DNA of 35,071 nucleotides from the NCBI GenBank assembly GCA_026390695.1, contig JAPLFL010000122.1, forward strand, positions 1 through 35,071. The letters are read 5' to 3'. The position numbers were made by a program, and so were the translations under genes. The notes beneath the pieces were generated by a model that had not been told where the DNA came from, made no database searches, and worked only from the letters and a program-made list of their open reading frames with translations. This document shows, piece by piece, positions 26,025-34,300 of the stretch. Position 1 is the first letter of the stretch. The number at the start of each line of letters is the position of its first letter. The DNA comes from Candidatus Kapaibacterium sp. GTDB taxonomy: Bacteria; Bacteroidota; Ignavibacteria; Kapaibacteriales; UBA2268.

Positions 26025-28100
26025 TCATTTTCCGATTCCGCCTTTGTAAAGCGGACCGGTTAATCGACTCCTTGGGGTAAGTTCCGTTGAAGTCGTATCC
26101 GGTCCAACAATAATTCCAAGCCAGTAGGAAGTATCCCATAGTAGATCCATGGCCGTTGTATCACCCAAATCAGTATTTATTATTCCATTAACTATAGTTA
26201 AAGTTTTAGTTTCGCTCCATAACGGAGTTCCTCCCGTACTTGAATTATATACTTTAAATGTGAATTGATAGTTCCCGTTTTGAATCACTTTTCCCTGATT
26301 ATCCCTTAATACTCCCTGAAATGAGAGCATTTTGAAATTAGAATTATCAACAGATGTTGTGAACGTAGCTTCACCTCCATAGCTTGTGCCAACGTCATTT
26401 GTTGCATAAGCCCGAACATGATAGGTTGTACCGAGTGATAATCCTGTCAATGTACTTGAAAAGGCACCTGTACCGTTACCACTTGATGAAGTTGAATTTG
26501 AAGTAGTCGGTGAGCCGCTTGTATTCCAACAAATACCACGAGCCGTAACAAGAGCACCGCCTTCACTGGTTATATTACCGCCACTGCTGGCTGTTGTGTT
26601 CTGGATGTTAGAGATAGAAGTAGTGGTAAGTATTGGCATTCCTGGGTAAACCATCACTGTCGCTTTATTGTTATTTGCAGCATCCCTAAACAAAACATAC
26701 GGAGTACCACTACTATTGATAGCTAAAGATGTAATATCTGCCTGACCAGCTGAAAAACCTGCAGAACCAATAACTGACCAACTACCATTTTTATATTCCA
26801 TTGCAGTCGCTTTATTACTATTTGCGACATCCTGAAAAGCAATCTTAACACCCTCTTCTTTTATTGCTACGGAGGGATATTCTATAATACCGGCAGAGAA
26901 ACCGGCAGTTCCCACAGGTCCCCAGCTTCCGCCTGAATATTTCATCACTGTTGCTTTGTTACTATTTGCTCCATCCTGATAACCAATATACGGAGTCCCG
27001 CTACCATCTATCGCTATTGTAGCATAATCTGCCTGACCAGCTGAAACAGTACCTGAACCTACAGGAGCCCAACTTCCATTTGAAAATTTCATCATTGCAG
27101 CTCTTCTGACAGGTCCAACATCAAGAAACCCAACATACATTGTACCACTGCCATCAATCGCTATTGTGATGCATTGTGCTTCATTAGGAGAAAAACCGGG
27201 GGTACCTAAATATGCCCAACTTCCGTTAGAAAACTTCACCACTGTGGCTTTAAACAAATTGCCACCATCAGCATATCCAACAAACGGAGTGCCGCTGCCA
27301 TCAATCGCTATTGATGTATAAGCTGCAGCATTGACAGAAACCACACCAGTACCTACAGGTCCCCAACTTCCATTTGAATATTTCATCACCGTGGCTCTAT
27401 TGTTATTTGAAAAATCTGTATATCCAACATACGGATTGCCACTGGCATCTATGGCTATAGATGGAAAATGAAAAGAGCCACCTGAAAAACCTGCATTGCC
27501 TACATATTCCCATTTGCCATTTATATATTTCATTACTGATGCTTTATGGCCCTGTGATGCATCATCAAATAAAACATAAGGAGTTCCGTTTCCATCAATT
27601 GCAATAGAAGCATCATTAGTGCCTGATGCTGTAAAACCAGCAGTTCCGACCACTTGCCAAGTACCAGCCTGTGATGGGAGGGTTGTGAAACTAACCTGAT
27701 TACCAAGAGTAGTACCTATGATGTTAGTGGCATAAGCTTTTACGTAATACGTAGTGCCCATGCTAAGTCCCGTTAATGATTTTGTAAATGCACCGAAAAC
27801 AGAGCCGTTTGTATTTAGTGTTGTTGATGTACCTGAAAGTTCAGGATTTGAACTTGTTCCGTAAATAATCCCATATTTGATTATAGAATTGCCACCATCA
27901 TCAATAATATTTCCACCGCCACTTGCACTGGTTTGAGTGATGTTGGTTATTGAGGTGGTTGTTACCGTTGGAGCTTGGAAAAAGACAAAGGGTCCATTGG
28001 CAGTAAAATTGTAAAAACCATCGGAACTACCACCAGTGTACTGGGCATGAGCATTAAGGCTCATAATGAATATGATAAATATCGAAATTAGATGTTTCAT
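26025..28100 (-). CDS. Secreted FN3 / seven-repeat propeller protein
   Basis: A 691-residue exported protein. Signal MKHLISIFIIFIMSLNAHAQ is followed by an FN3-like domain (about 42-140: ISNI/TNI...SASGGN, GTTYYVKAYATN), seven ~49-residue repeats (147-487), a second FN3-like domain (490-585) and a C-terminal beta domain (about 590-691: MLSFQGVLRDNQGKV, GNYQFTFKVYNSSTGG, ELTPRSRLTGPLY). That last domain is common in Bacteroidota extracellular proteins, but here it stops right after its last strand. No T9SS sorting domain is visible, unlike the adjacent giant protein, so how it is retained is unclear. AAAGGA precedes the ATG. Its modules are paralogous to those of the giant protein, pointing to segmental duplication. 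Confidence 0.82.
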   Translation of the reverse strand: MKHLISIFIIFIMSLNAHAQYTGGSSDGFYNFTANGPFVFFQAPTVTTTSITNITQTSASGGGNIIDDGGNSIIKYGIIYGTSSNPELSGTSTTLNTNGSVFGAFTKSLTGLSMGTTYYVKAYATNIIGTTLGNQVSFTTLPSQAGTWQVVGTAGFTASGTNDASIAIDGNGTPYVLFDDASQGHKASVMKYINGKWEYVGNAGFSGGSFHFPSIAIDASGNPYVGYTDFSNNNRATVMKYSNGSWGPVGTGVVSVNAAAYTSIAIDGSGTPFVGYADGGNLFKATVVKFSNGSWAYLGTPGFSPNEAQCITIAIDGSGTMYVGFLDVGPVRRAAMMKFSNGSWAPVGSGTVSAGQADYATIAIDGSGTPYIGYQDGANSNKATVMKYSGGSWGPVGTAGFSAGIIEYPSVAIKEEGVKIAFQDVANSNKATAMEYKNGSWSVIGSAGFSAGQADITSLAINSSGTPYVLFRDAANNNKATVMVYPGMPILTTTSISNIQNTTASSGGNITSEGGALVTARGICWNTSGSPTTSNSTSSSGNGTGAFSSTLTGLSLGTTYHVRAYATNDVGTSYGGEATFTTSVDNSNFKMLSFQGVLRDNQGKVIQNGNYQFTFKVYNSSTGGTPLWSETKTLTIVNGIINTDLGDTTAMDLLWDTSYWLGIIVGPDTTSTELTPRSRLTGPLYKGGIGK
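26640..27662 (-). repeat. Seven ~49-codon tandem repeats (first module)
   Basis: Residues 147-487 of the 691-residue protein are seven units of the same consensus found twice in the giant protein. The first begins TWQVVGTAGF and the last ends KATVMVYPGMP. The sixth unit is the most divergent (VAIKEEGVKIAFQD). Confidence 0.85.
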
Positions 28101-28207
28101 TATTTTATTCCTTTAAATTTTTAAATTATTTTTTATTCTTTGTAATTTTTTACTCAAATTGATAATTTCTTATTTTATACTTAATTGTGATTCTATTAAC
28201 TCTTTCT

Positions 28208-28320
28208 TGTCATTCCTGCGAAGGAGCCTGAATGAAAACTCTTTATTTCTGTCATTCCTGCGAAGGCAGGAATCCCCTTCCATGGCGACTTTGGAGATTC
28301 CTGCATTCGCAGGAATGACA
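28208..28320. repeat. REP-like palindromic repeat with a partial copy
   Basis: The arm TGTCATTCCTGCGAA (28250-28264) is repeated inverted as TTCGCAGGAATGACA (28306-28320), with inner inverted GGCAGGAATC / GATTCCTGC parts. It makes a long imperfect stem-loop. A half copy beginning TGTCATTCCTGCGAAGGAG lies at 28208-28226. This CATTCCTGCGAA-type palindrome is a widespread dispersed repeat in bacterial genomes. Confidence 0.8.
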
Positions 28321-28358
28321 GTTTTTAGAATCACCCTGATGTTAAAAGCTTTCATTAT

Positions 28359-29846
28359 TTACGGCATACTTAAAACGCAACGGAAGCCATATATATTAGT
28401 ACGGTAATTTGTTACATCCTGTGCACTCATTCTATCTGATACTCTTGCTCGATTATCGTAGCCATACCAGGTACCTCCACGGAAACCTCCACCTTCAGCA
28501 GTTGAGTTTGGTGGCCAATTTGGTGTATTAGCATCTCCATTGGCATCTAAGCTACCATCCCCTGGCAGTCCGTTAAATGCTTTAGATGGAGTTCTGTATA
28601 TATCTACTGCCCGCTCCCAGAGATTTCCGCTAAGTTCCATAATCCCATAATAGCTTGCACCCATAGATACTCTTGAACCACTTGCGCAACTACCTACTCT
28701 CATTGGCCCCTGAACATACAACCAATTGCCCCAATTACAATTTGCCTCAACATTAGCGGGTGCCTCATTTGGGGTTCCGGCATTGCTCAGAATTGTAGCC
28801 GAGGCATAAGTTGTTGTTCCCCATGCATATTCATCTGGAACTGCAGGTAAAGTACCGCGACAAGCTTTTTCGTATTCCAATTCTGTCATCGGCCGTAACC
28901 CTGACCAATCTGCGTATGCAGTCCCATCAGCCCATTTCAGGTTATTGCAGGCAATATATTGACCATCTGCCGGTTCATCATAAATACCATTATTATTAAA
29001 GTCACAAGCAAAGGTAGCAGAACTTGGAGGAAGTGGAGAACCTGATGCCATTATTTCAATTCTATTTCTATATCCACCATTGAATGCAAGGGTGCCTGGT
29101 CCAAAGTTTGGTGGATTATCCACTCTGCTAACTTGTTGCTGGTATGTCAAAGTATTTAAAAAGGCTACATATTGCCTCTGAGTTATTTCGTATTTCATGC
29201 AATAAAAAGAGTTATAACCATTTGGCCAATAAGGGGTTGTTGGGGCTGAATAAGCAGTTGGATGCCCACCTGCCGCAGTTGCATCGCTGGTGTTAATTGT
29301 TTGTAATGTAAATTCATTGTAACCAGTTCCACCGCTGCCAATCTGGAAAGAACCTTGTGGCACATAGACCATCTCAATTCCAAATACCTGAACACTTGTT
29401 ATGGCATTGTTCATGGTATCGGACACTCCATCAAAACCATAGCGCCAGCATAATTTTACGCCAGCTGAACTTATGGTCCCATTGCCATCACCTGAACGGT
29501 AAAAGAAGGTACCTTTTGCACTGTCATGTGTTGAAAAAGTTGCAGACGTTCCCATAGTTCCGGTGAAATGAGCATTATCTAATTTGCTGAGTGTGGCATG
29601 ATACCAAAGTCCGTTTGTTCTTTTGTATTTAATGAACAGATAAGCAGCATCCCAGTTAAAGGGTGCACTGCTCATGTTTCGCCAACTGTTATCCCAGCTG
29701 ATATCGAACTTAACCATGACCTGCTTTAATGCCGTATTCTGCCCTAACATTGATACGTTTGTGATTAATAGATTATTTGCTAAAGTTCCCGAAACGGATA
29801 GCAAAAAAATGATTAAAGTGAATTGAATTAAAGAAAATTTCTTCAT
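28359..29846 (-). CDS. Secreted SUMF1/FGE-fold protein, probably non-catalytic
   Basis: A 495-residue protein with signal MKKFSLIQFTLIIFLLSVSG (cleavage near TLA, residue 23), an N-terminal beta-sandwich (about 25-150) and a SUMF1 domain (about 154-495). SUMF1 markers are EMVYVPQGSFQIGSG, FYCMKYEITQRQYVAFLN, LRPMTELEYEKACRG, GNLWERAVD, FRGGTWYGYDNRARVSDR and IYGFRCVL. In true formylglycine-generating enzymes the segment after RGGSW carries the two catalytic Cys. Here it has none, so sulfatase activation is unlikely; a binding or structural role is more plausible. GGAGG lies six bases before the ATG, a strong ribosome binding site. It follows the pseudo-receiver gene by 34 bases on the same strand. 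Confidence 0.85.
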   Translation of the reverse strand: MKKFSLIQFTLIIFLLSVSGTLANNLLITNVSMLGQNTALKQVMVKFDISWDNSWRNMSSAPFNWDAAYLFIKYKRTNGLWYHATLSKLDNAHFTGTMGTSATFSTHDSAKGTFFYRSGDGNGTISSAGVKLCWRYGFDGVSDTMNNAITSVQVFGIEMVYVPQGSFQIGSGGTGYNEFTLQTINTSDATAAGGHPTAYSAPTTPYWPNGYNSFYCMKYEITQRQYVAFLNTLTYQQQVSRVDNPPNFGPGTLAFNGGYRNRIEIMASGSPLPPSSATFACDFNNNGIYDEPADGQYIACNNLKWADGTAYADWSGLRPMTELEYEKACRGTLPAVPDEYAWGTTTYASATILSNAGTPNEAPANVEANCNWGNWLYVQGPMRVGSCASGSRVSMGASYYGIMELSGNLWERAVDIYRTPSKAFNGLPGDGSLDANGDANTPNWPPNSTAEGGGFRGGTWYGYDNRARVSDRMSAQDVTNYRTNIYGFRCVLSMP

Positions 29847-29880
29847 GATGAACCTCCAAATAATTTGTTAAAATTTATTT

Positions 29881-30210
29881 TCATTGAATTGGTTTTATAT
29901 TATATAATTTCAAAACGAATCCTTCTTTTTTGGCGACTCGTGCATCCTGAATGCTGTATAGTTCACCATCTTGATAAATCAGAATTTCAAAATCCCAGTT
30001 TTTTAACCTAACGAGTAAATCTTTGCCCTTTGAATCTTTCATAGTCAAACTAACAACAACAATGTCCGGTTTCTCCGAATTAATTTGTTCAATTGCCCGA
30101 TCAATACCGGTTGAAGTGAAAATACTCAGATCAGAATATAATTCTGCAATTTTTCTTGCTATATTCAGACTATGTTTGTCACTTTTATCAATTATTAATA
30201 CTTTTAGCAT
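29881..30210 (-). CDS. Receiver-like (pseudo-receiver) protein lacking phospho-acceptor Asp
   Basis: A 109-residue CheY-like fold: strand 1 MLKVLIIDKSD (D8), helix, then KPDIVVVSLTMKDSKGKD, where the normally invariant phospho-acceptor Asp is S54, and a late KLYNIKP with K106. The usual acidic pair after strand 1 is reduced (D8-K9). The chain ends right after the conserved Lys-Pro, so helix 5 is missing or very short. It likely cannot be phosphorylated in the standard way and may be a constitutive protein-protein switch. GGAAG precedes the ATG. It lies downstream of the LytTR regulator and just upstream of the SUMF1 gene, all on one strand. Confidence 0.68.
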   Translation of the reverse strand: MLKVLIIDKSDKHSLNIARKIAELYSDLSIFTSTGIDRAIEQINSEKPDIVVVSLTMKDSKGKDLLVRLKNWDFEILIYQDGELYSIQDARVAKKEGFVLKLYNIKPIQ

Positions 30211-30272
30211 CTTTTTTCTTCCATTTAAAAATGCAAATTAAAGGAATAGAATTGCTGATAAAAGCTAAAATG

Positions 30273-30302
30273 AGTAAGTGCTTTGATTTGGTTAGTAAGT
30301 GC
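30273..30302 (-). promoter_or_regulatory. Candidate LytTR-type operator: perfect 9-bp direct repeat, 12-bp spacer
   Basis: On the minus strand GCACTTACT occurs at 30302-30294 and again at 30281-30273, separated by exactly 12 bases (21-bp period). Two ~9-bp direct repeats with 12-13 bp between them is the known layout of LytTR-family DNA sites. The pair lies 63 bases upstream of the pseudo-receiver start and in the same neighbourhood as a LytTR regulator gene. The repeat sequence itself matches published LytTR consensus only partly. Confidence 0.45.
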
Positions 30303-30382
30303 AAGAAAATATGATGGTAAAAGAAATAACTCTAATTGATAAAATTCATTTCAGCAAATGCAGTTGTGTAAAAACTTTGGAA

Positions 30383-30459
30383 TTCTGTCATTGGGAGCCT
30401 ATTGATGATTACCAAAGCTGGCTGCTGGAGAGATTCTTCGCTTCGCTCAGAATGACAAT
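30383..30459. repeat. Dispersed inverted-repeat element (ATTCTGAGCGAAGCGAAG type)
   Basis: Outer arms TGTCATT (30386-30392) and AATGACA (30451-30457) are inverted, and the right side carries GATTCTTCGCTTCGCTCAGA. This is a short dispersed palindromic sequence met in many Bacteroidota/Ignavibacteria genomes. The left inner arm is degenerate, so this is an old or partial copy. Confidence 0.65.
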
Positions 30460-30491
30460 TATATGATACAATGCCTTTTTAGAGTGGACTC

Positions 30492-30545
30492 AACTTTAAA
30501 AACTTTATGAACTTTAAAAACTTGATAAACTTTAAGAACTTTAAG
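30492..30545. repeat. 9-bp tandem repeat, six units
   Basis: Six consecutive 9-mers of consensus AACTTTAAG (variants AACTTTAAA, AACTTTATG, AACTTGATA) start at 30492. The array lies seven bases downstream of the LytTR regulator stop codon. Confidence 0.8.
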
Positions 30546-30552
30546 AACTCTG

Positions 30553-31317
30553 CTACAATTTCGCAAATTGTTTTAGAAACATATCTTTGCGGCGCGTTGA
30601 AACTTCTAATTGAGTGCCATCCTTCATTATGACATTTCCGCCTTTACCCTTTATATAGCTTTGAACAAGTTTCATATTTATTAAATGCGAGTGGTGAATG
30701 CGGAAGAAATCGAGTCCTTCCAGCAAAGATTCATATTCTTTTAATGTATGGCAAGTGAGGATTTCGGATTTATTTTTAAGAAAGAATTTTGTGTAATTAC
30801 TTTCCGCTTCACATCTGATTATATCGTTAATATCAATAAATATATATCCGGAATCTGAGGGTAGAGCTATTTTATCCGGCTTAGGTTTGTCCATAATAGA
30901 TTGAGCTAATGAAATTCTACTCTTACCGCTGCCGTTATTATCGACTTTAGCTCTAACTTTGTCGAGAGCCTGAGTGAGTTCACTTTGATCAATCGGTTTT
31001 AATAAATAATCAAGAGCGGCAAATTTAATCGCTTTTATTGCATAATAATTATAAGCCGTGGCAAAAATTATTGAAAAATTAATTTGTGAGAAATGCTCAA
31101 GTATTTCAAATCCGCTTCGGTCGTACAATTCAATATCGAGAAAGACAAGGTCTGGCTCAGTCTCTTCAATAACCGAAATTCCTGATTCGACTGAATCGGC
31201 TTCACCGGAAATAATAAAATCATCACCATTCATAATGACTAATTTTTTTAGCAATTCTCTGCCGTGTTTTTCATCATCAATGATGACTACTTTGAATTTC
31301 TTAATTTTATCTTCCAT
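30553..31317 (-). CDS. LytTR-family response regulator
   Basis: A 254-residue transcription factor. The receiver domain (about 8-125) has acidic D14/D15, phospho-acceptor D61 (LVFLDIELYDRSG) and K107 (YLLKPID), all intact. The LytTR DNA-binding domain (about 150-252) has YIFIDINDIIRCEAESNYTK and FFRIHHSHLINMKLV, then the terminal DGTQLEVSTRR. Length is typical of AlgR/LytR/AgrA-type regulators. Its ATG directly follows the kinase stop codon (TAAATG), so the two form a coupled two-component pair. Candidate targets are the genes immediately downstream, preceded by a LytTR-like direct repeat. The gene ends with TAG just before a 9-bp tandem repeat. Confidence 0.93.
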   Translation of the reverse strand: MEDKIKKFKVVIIDDEKHGRELLKKLVIMNGDDFIISGEADSVESGISVIEETEPDLVFLDIELYDRSGFEILEHFSQINFSIIFATAYNYYAIKAIKFAALDYLLKPIDQSELTQALDKVRAKVDNNGSGKSRISLAQSIMDKPKPDKIALPSDSGYIFIDINDIIRCEAESNYTKFFLKNKSEILTCHTLKEYESLLEGLDFFRIHHSHLINMKLVQSYIKGKGGNVIMKDGTQLEVSTRRKDMFLKQFAKL

Positions 31318-34300
31318 TTATTTTTTATAATTATAAATAATAATTTCCACTTTTGTGCCCGCTGCTTTTCCATTATCATCAATCAGATCAATGACTGATA
31401 CTTTAGAATTGATAATTTCCATTCTATCTTTTGAAATTTTCATACCAAAAGACTTGTGTGATTTTTTATCTTTTTCGATATTTTCATCAGTTTTTTTGCG
31501 ACCAACCCCATTATCAATAATATGGATAATCAGATTCTCTACTGATTCCCGGATTTTTACATCAATTTTCCCATTTTCAACTTGTTGAATCCTACCGTGC
31601 TTAATGGAATTTTCGATATAAGGTTGCAGAAACAGAGTGGGAACAAATATTTCTTCAGGATTTATATTTTCATCAATATCAATCGAATAGTTAAATTTAT
31701 TATCAAATCTTAATTGTTCAAGTTCGAAATATAAATTGATCTGATCAATCTCTTGATCAAGAGTTATTACTTCGGCTCTTGATTTTTCAATCACGTCGCG
31801 CAGTAGTTTTGAAAATTTTGAAAGATACTGCATGGCTCTTGATTTGTCATCATTAATGATAAGACTTAGAATTGAGTTCAGGGAATTGAAAATAAAATGT
31901 GGATTCATTTGTGCTTGTAAAGATTTCAATTGCAGAGATACAATTCTTTTCTTGGCTAAATTCTTTTCCCGGCTCCGCCACCAAAAATATAGAATATTTG
32001 CAAAAATTATTAAGACAATAAAAATGATGGCGATGATTTTAAACCACAGAGTTCCCCAAAAAGGCGGTATAATGGAAAGATGAATGGAAATTCCTTTTTC
32101 GTTCCAGACGCCATCATTATTGCTTGCCTTAATGTGCAAAGTATATTCTCCGGGCTCGACACCGGCTAAAATAATTGAGTTCTGATTACCGAGATAAATC
32201 CAATCTTTATGCAATCCTTCTACTTTAAATGCATATTGGTTCAATTGTGGAGATACAAAATCAAGAGCTGAAAACTGAATTTTTATATAATCAGTTTTGT
32301 AGTCAGTTTTAATAGTATCTCCATCTTCCATTAAATAAGAAACAAGTGAATCTTTGAAAAAAAGTTTAGAGATTACAATTTTCGGAATATTTGGATTATT
32401 TTGCAAATCTTTCGGTGAAAATATCGAAACTCCACCTGATCCTCCAAACACTAATTGATTGTCAGAGCTAACTGAAGCAGCATTATATGAATATTCATCA
32501 CCTTGAAATCCATCTTTTTCAGTATATCGAATGAACTTGTTTTTTCTTTGGTCAAACTTGATTAATCCTTTCATAGAGCCAAGCCATAAATTATTATCAG
32601 CATCGCACACAATGCTTGATATTCCTTCATCGGGCAGACCATTTGAGCTTGTTATTGTAGAAAAATTATCAGTTAACGGATTATATTTGTTAATACCGCT
32701 GTTATATGCTCCTACCCAGAGATTTCCGGTTTTATCTTCACAAATAGACCATATATTGTTGCCACATAAAGAATTTGTATCTTTCGGATTATGCTTGTAA
32801 ACTTTAAAGCCGTCAATCTCTGGTAAATATCTGTTTAAGCCGTTATGAGTACCAATCCAGATATTATTTTTCCTGTCTTTATAAATTGTTGATATTCCTT
32901 CGTAGCTGATTAAATTAGCCTTTGTTCCCGAAGAAGAATACGACTTATAAATATTAGTACCCAATTCATTTTTAAATAAACCCAAAAGGGTACCTATCCA
33001 TAGTTCATTCTTATCCAATAATAAGCCCCAAATATTATTTGATATTTGAAATTCTAATATTTTTGATAAACCTCGTGTTTTTGAATAATTAGTAAAAGAA
33101 CCATTTTTTTTATCAAAAAGAAATACTCCGTTATTAGTACCAAGAATGAGCTTGTTATTTTTTCCGTCTTTAATTATATTAAATATGTTTTTTTGATAAT
33201 CAGGATTTGGGTTAATATTAGAGTAATGAACCCATTTTTTTGTTTCAGAATCCAATTTGTTTAAACCCTTATAAGTTCCAACCCACAAGACATTATCCTT
33301 GTCAATAAAAACAGACCTGACGATATTGTTCGATATTGAATTTACATCACTTGTATTATATTTGTAAGTTTGAACTTTTTTGAATTTCGGGACGATTTTA
33401 ATTAATCCATTGTCATGGTAATCCCAGATGATATTATTTGTCAGACTAAAGATTTTTTCTTGTTTACTAAACCCGGAATAAGTTGGGAAAATAGCGTGAA
33501 TATGAGTAAACTTTTTAAAATCAAGCCAATTAGAATCATCAAATTGGAATAGTCCATTATATTCATTAATTTTTTTATTAAGTTCTATATTACTGACTTT
33601 TACAGACGCAAACATTTTTTTGTCATGGTAGAATATATTTAAATGGAAAGCTTTGTCAAGCCATCTATTATCAATCCTATAATTAGTCTCAATAAAACTA
33701 TAATTATTCAAATCCAGCTTAATGATTTTAAAAGGGTCTTTGTCTGACGATACCCGAATTAATGGATTATCAAATTCATCTTTACCAATAAACTTTAAAT
33801 TATAATAATCCTTATAGTGATTGATAACTTTGATTGTGTTAGTATTTGTATTTAAAATGATTAATTTGTCAATTTTATAAATATCATTACCAAACGGATT
33901 AATAATTGGTTCTCTTATATTTAATGTTTTAAATATCAGAACGCCTCCTTGGCCAATATAAGTATCAACAGATAAATGACTATTCATAATAATTGAGTCC
34001 ATATATTGAATACCCGATTTATATGTTTCAAAACGGTCTTTCAGAACGTTGTAATATTTTAAAGTAGTATTTCCGTCAATTTTATTAACAATTGTCCATA
34101 AATTCCCGTCATAATTTTTGAATAATATAGTGGAAATAAATGATTTTGCTTCTAAATTTTCATCTGATAATATGAATCTCTTACATTTGCCAGTCTTAGG
34201 GTCTAATTTATCCAGCCTACCCATAGGAGTAGCAATCCAAATAAAACCGTTTATATCCTCAGAAATATCAGAAATTATATTATTGGAGATTGAAGATGTA

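Larger units (their letters stand above)
30211..30552. other. Intergenic region with repeats and candidate operator
   Basis: This 342-base gap separates the LytTR regulator gene from the pseudo-receiver gene. From left to right it holds the 9-bp direct repeat pair (30273-30302), a dispersed inverted-repeat element (30383-30459) and a 9-bp tandem repeat (30492-30545). No gene is seen. Confidence 0.6.

Noticed and set aside
23125-27662. Regularly spaced ~147-bp DNA repeats as a CRISPR array
   Set aside because: The repeats are in-frame coding units that differ in sequence, with no short identical repeats or unique spacers and no cas genes.
28359-29846. Active formylglycine-generating enzyme
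   Set aside because: The segment that should carry the catalytic cysteines has none, and no sulfatase is encoded nearby.
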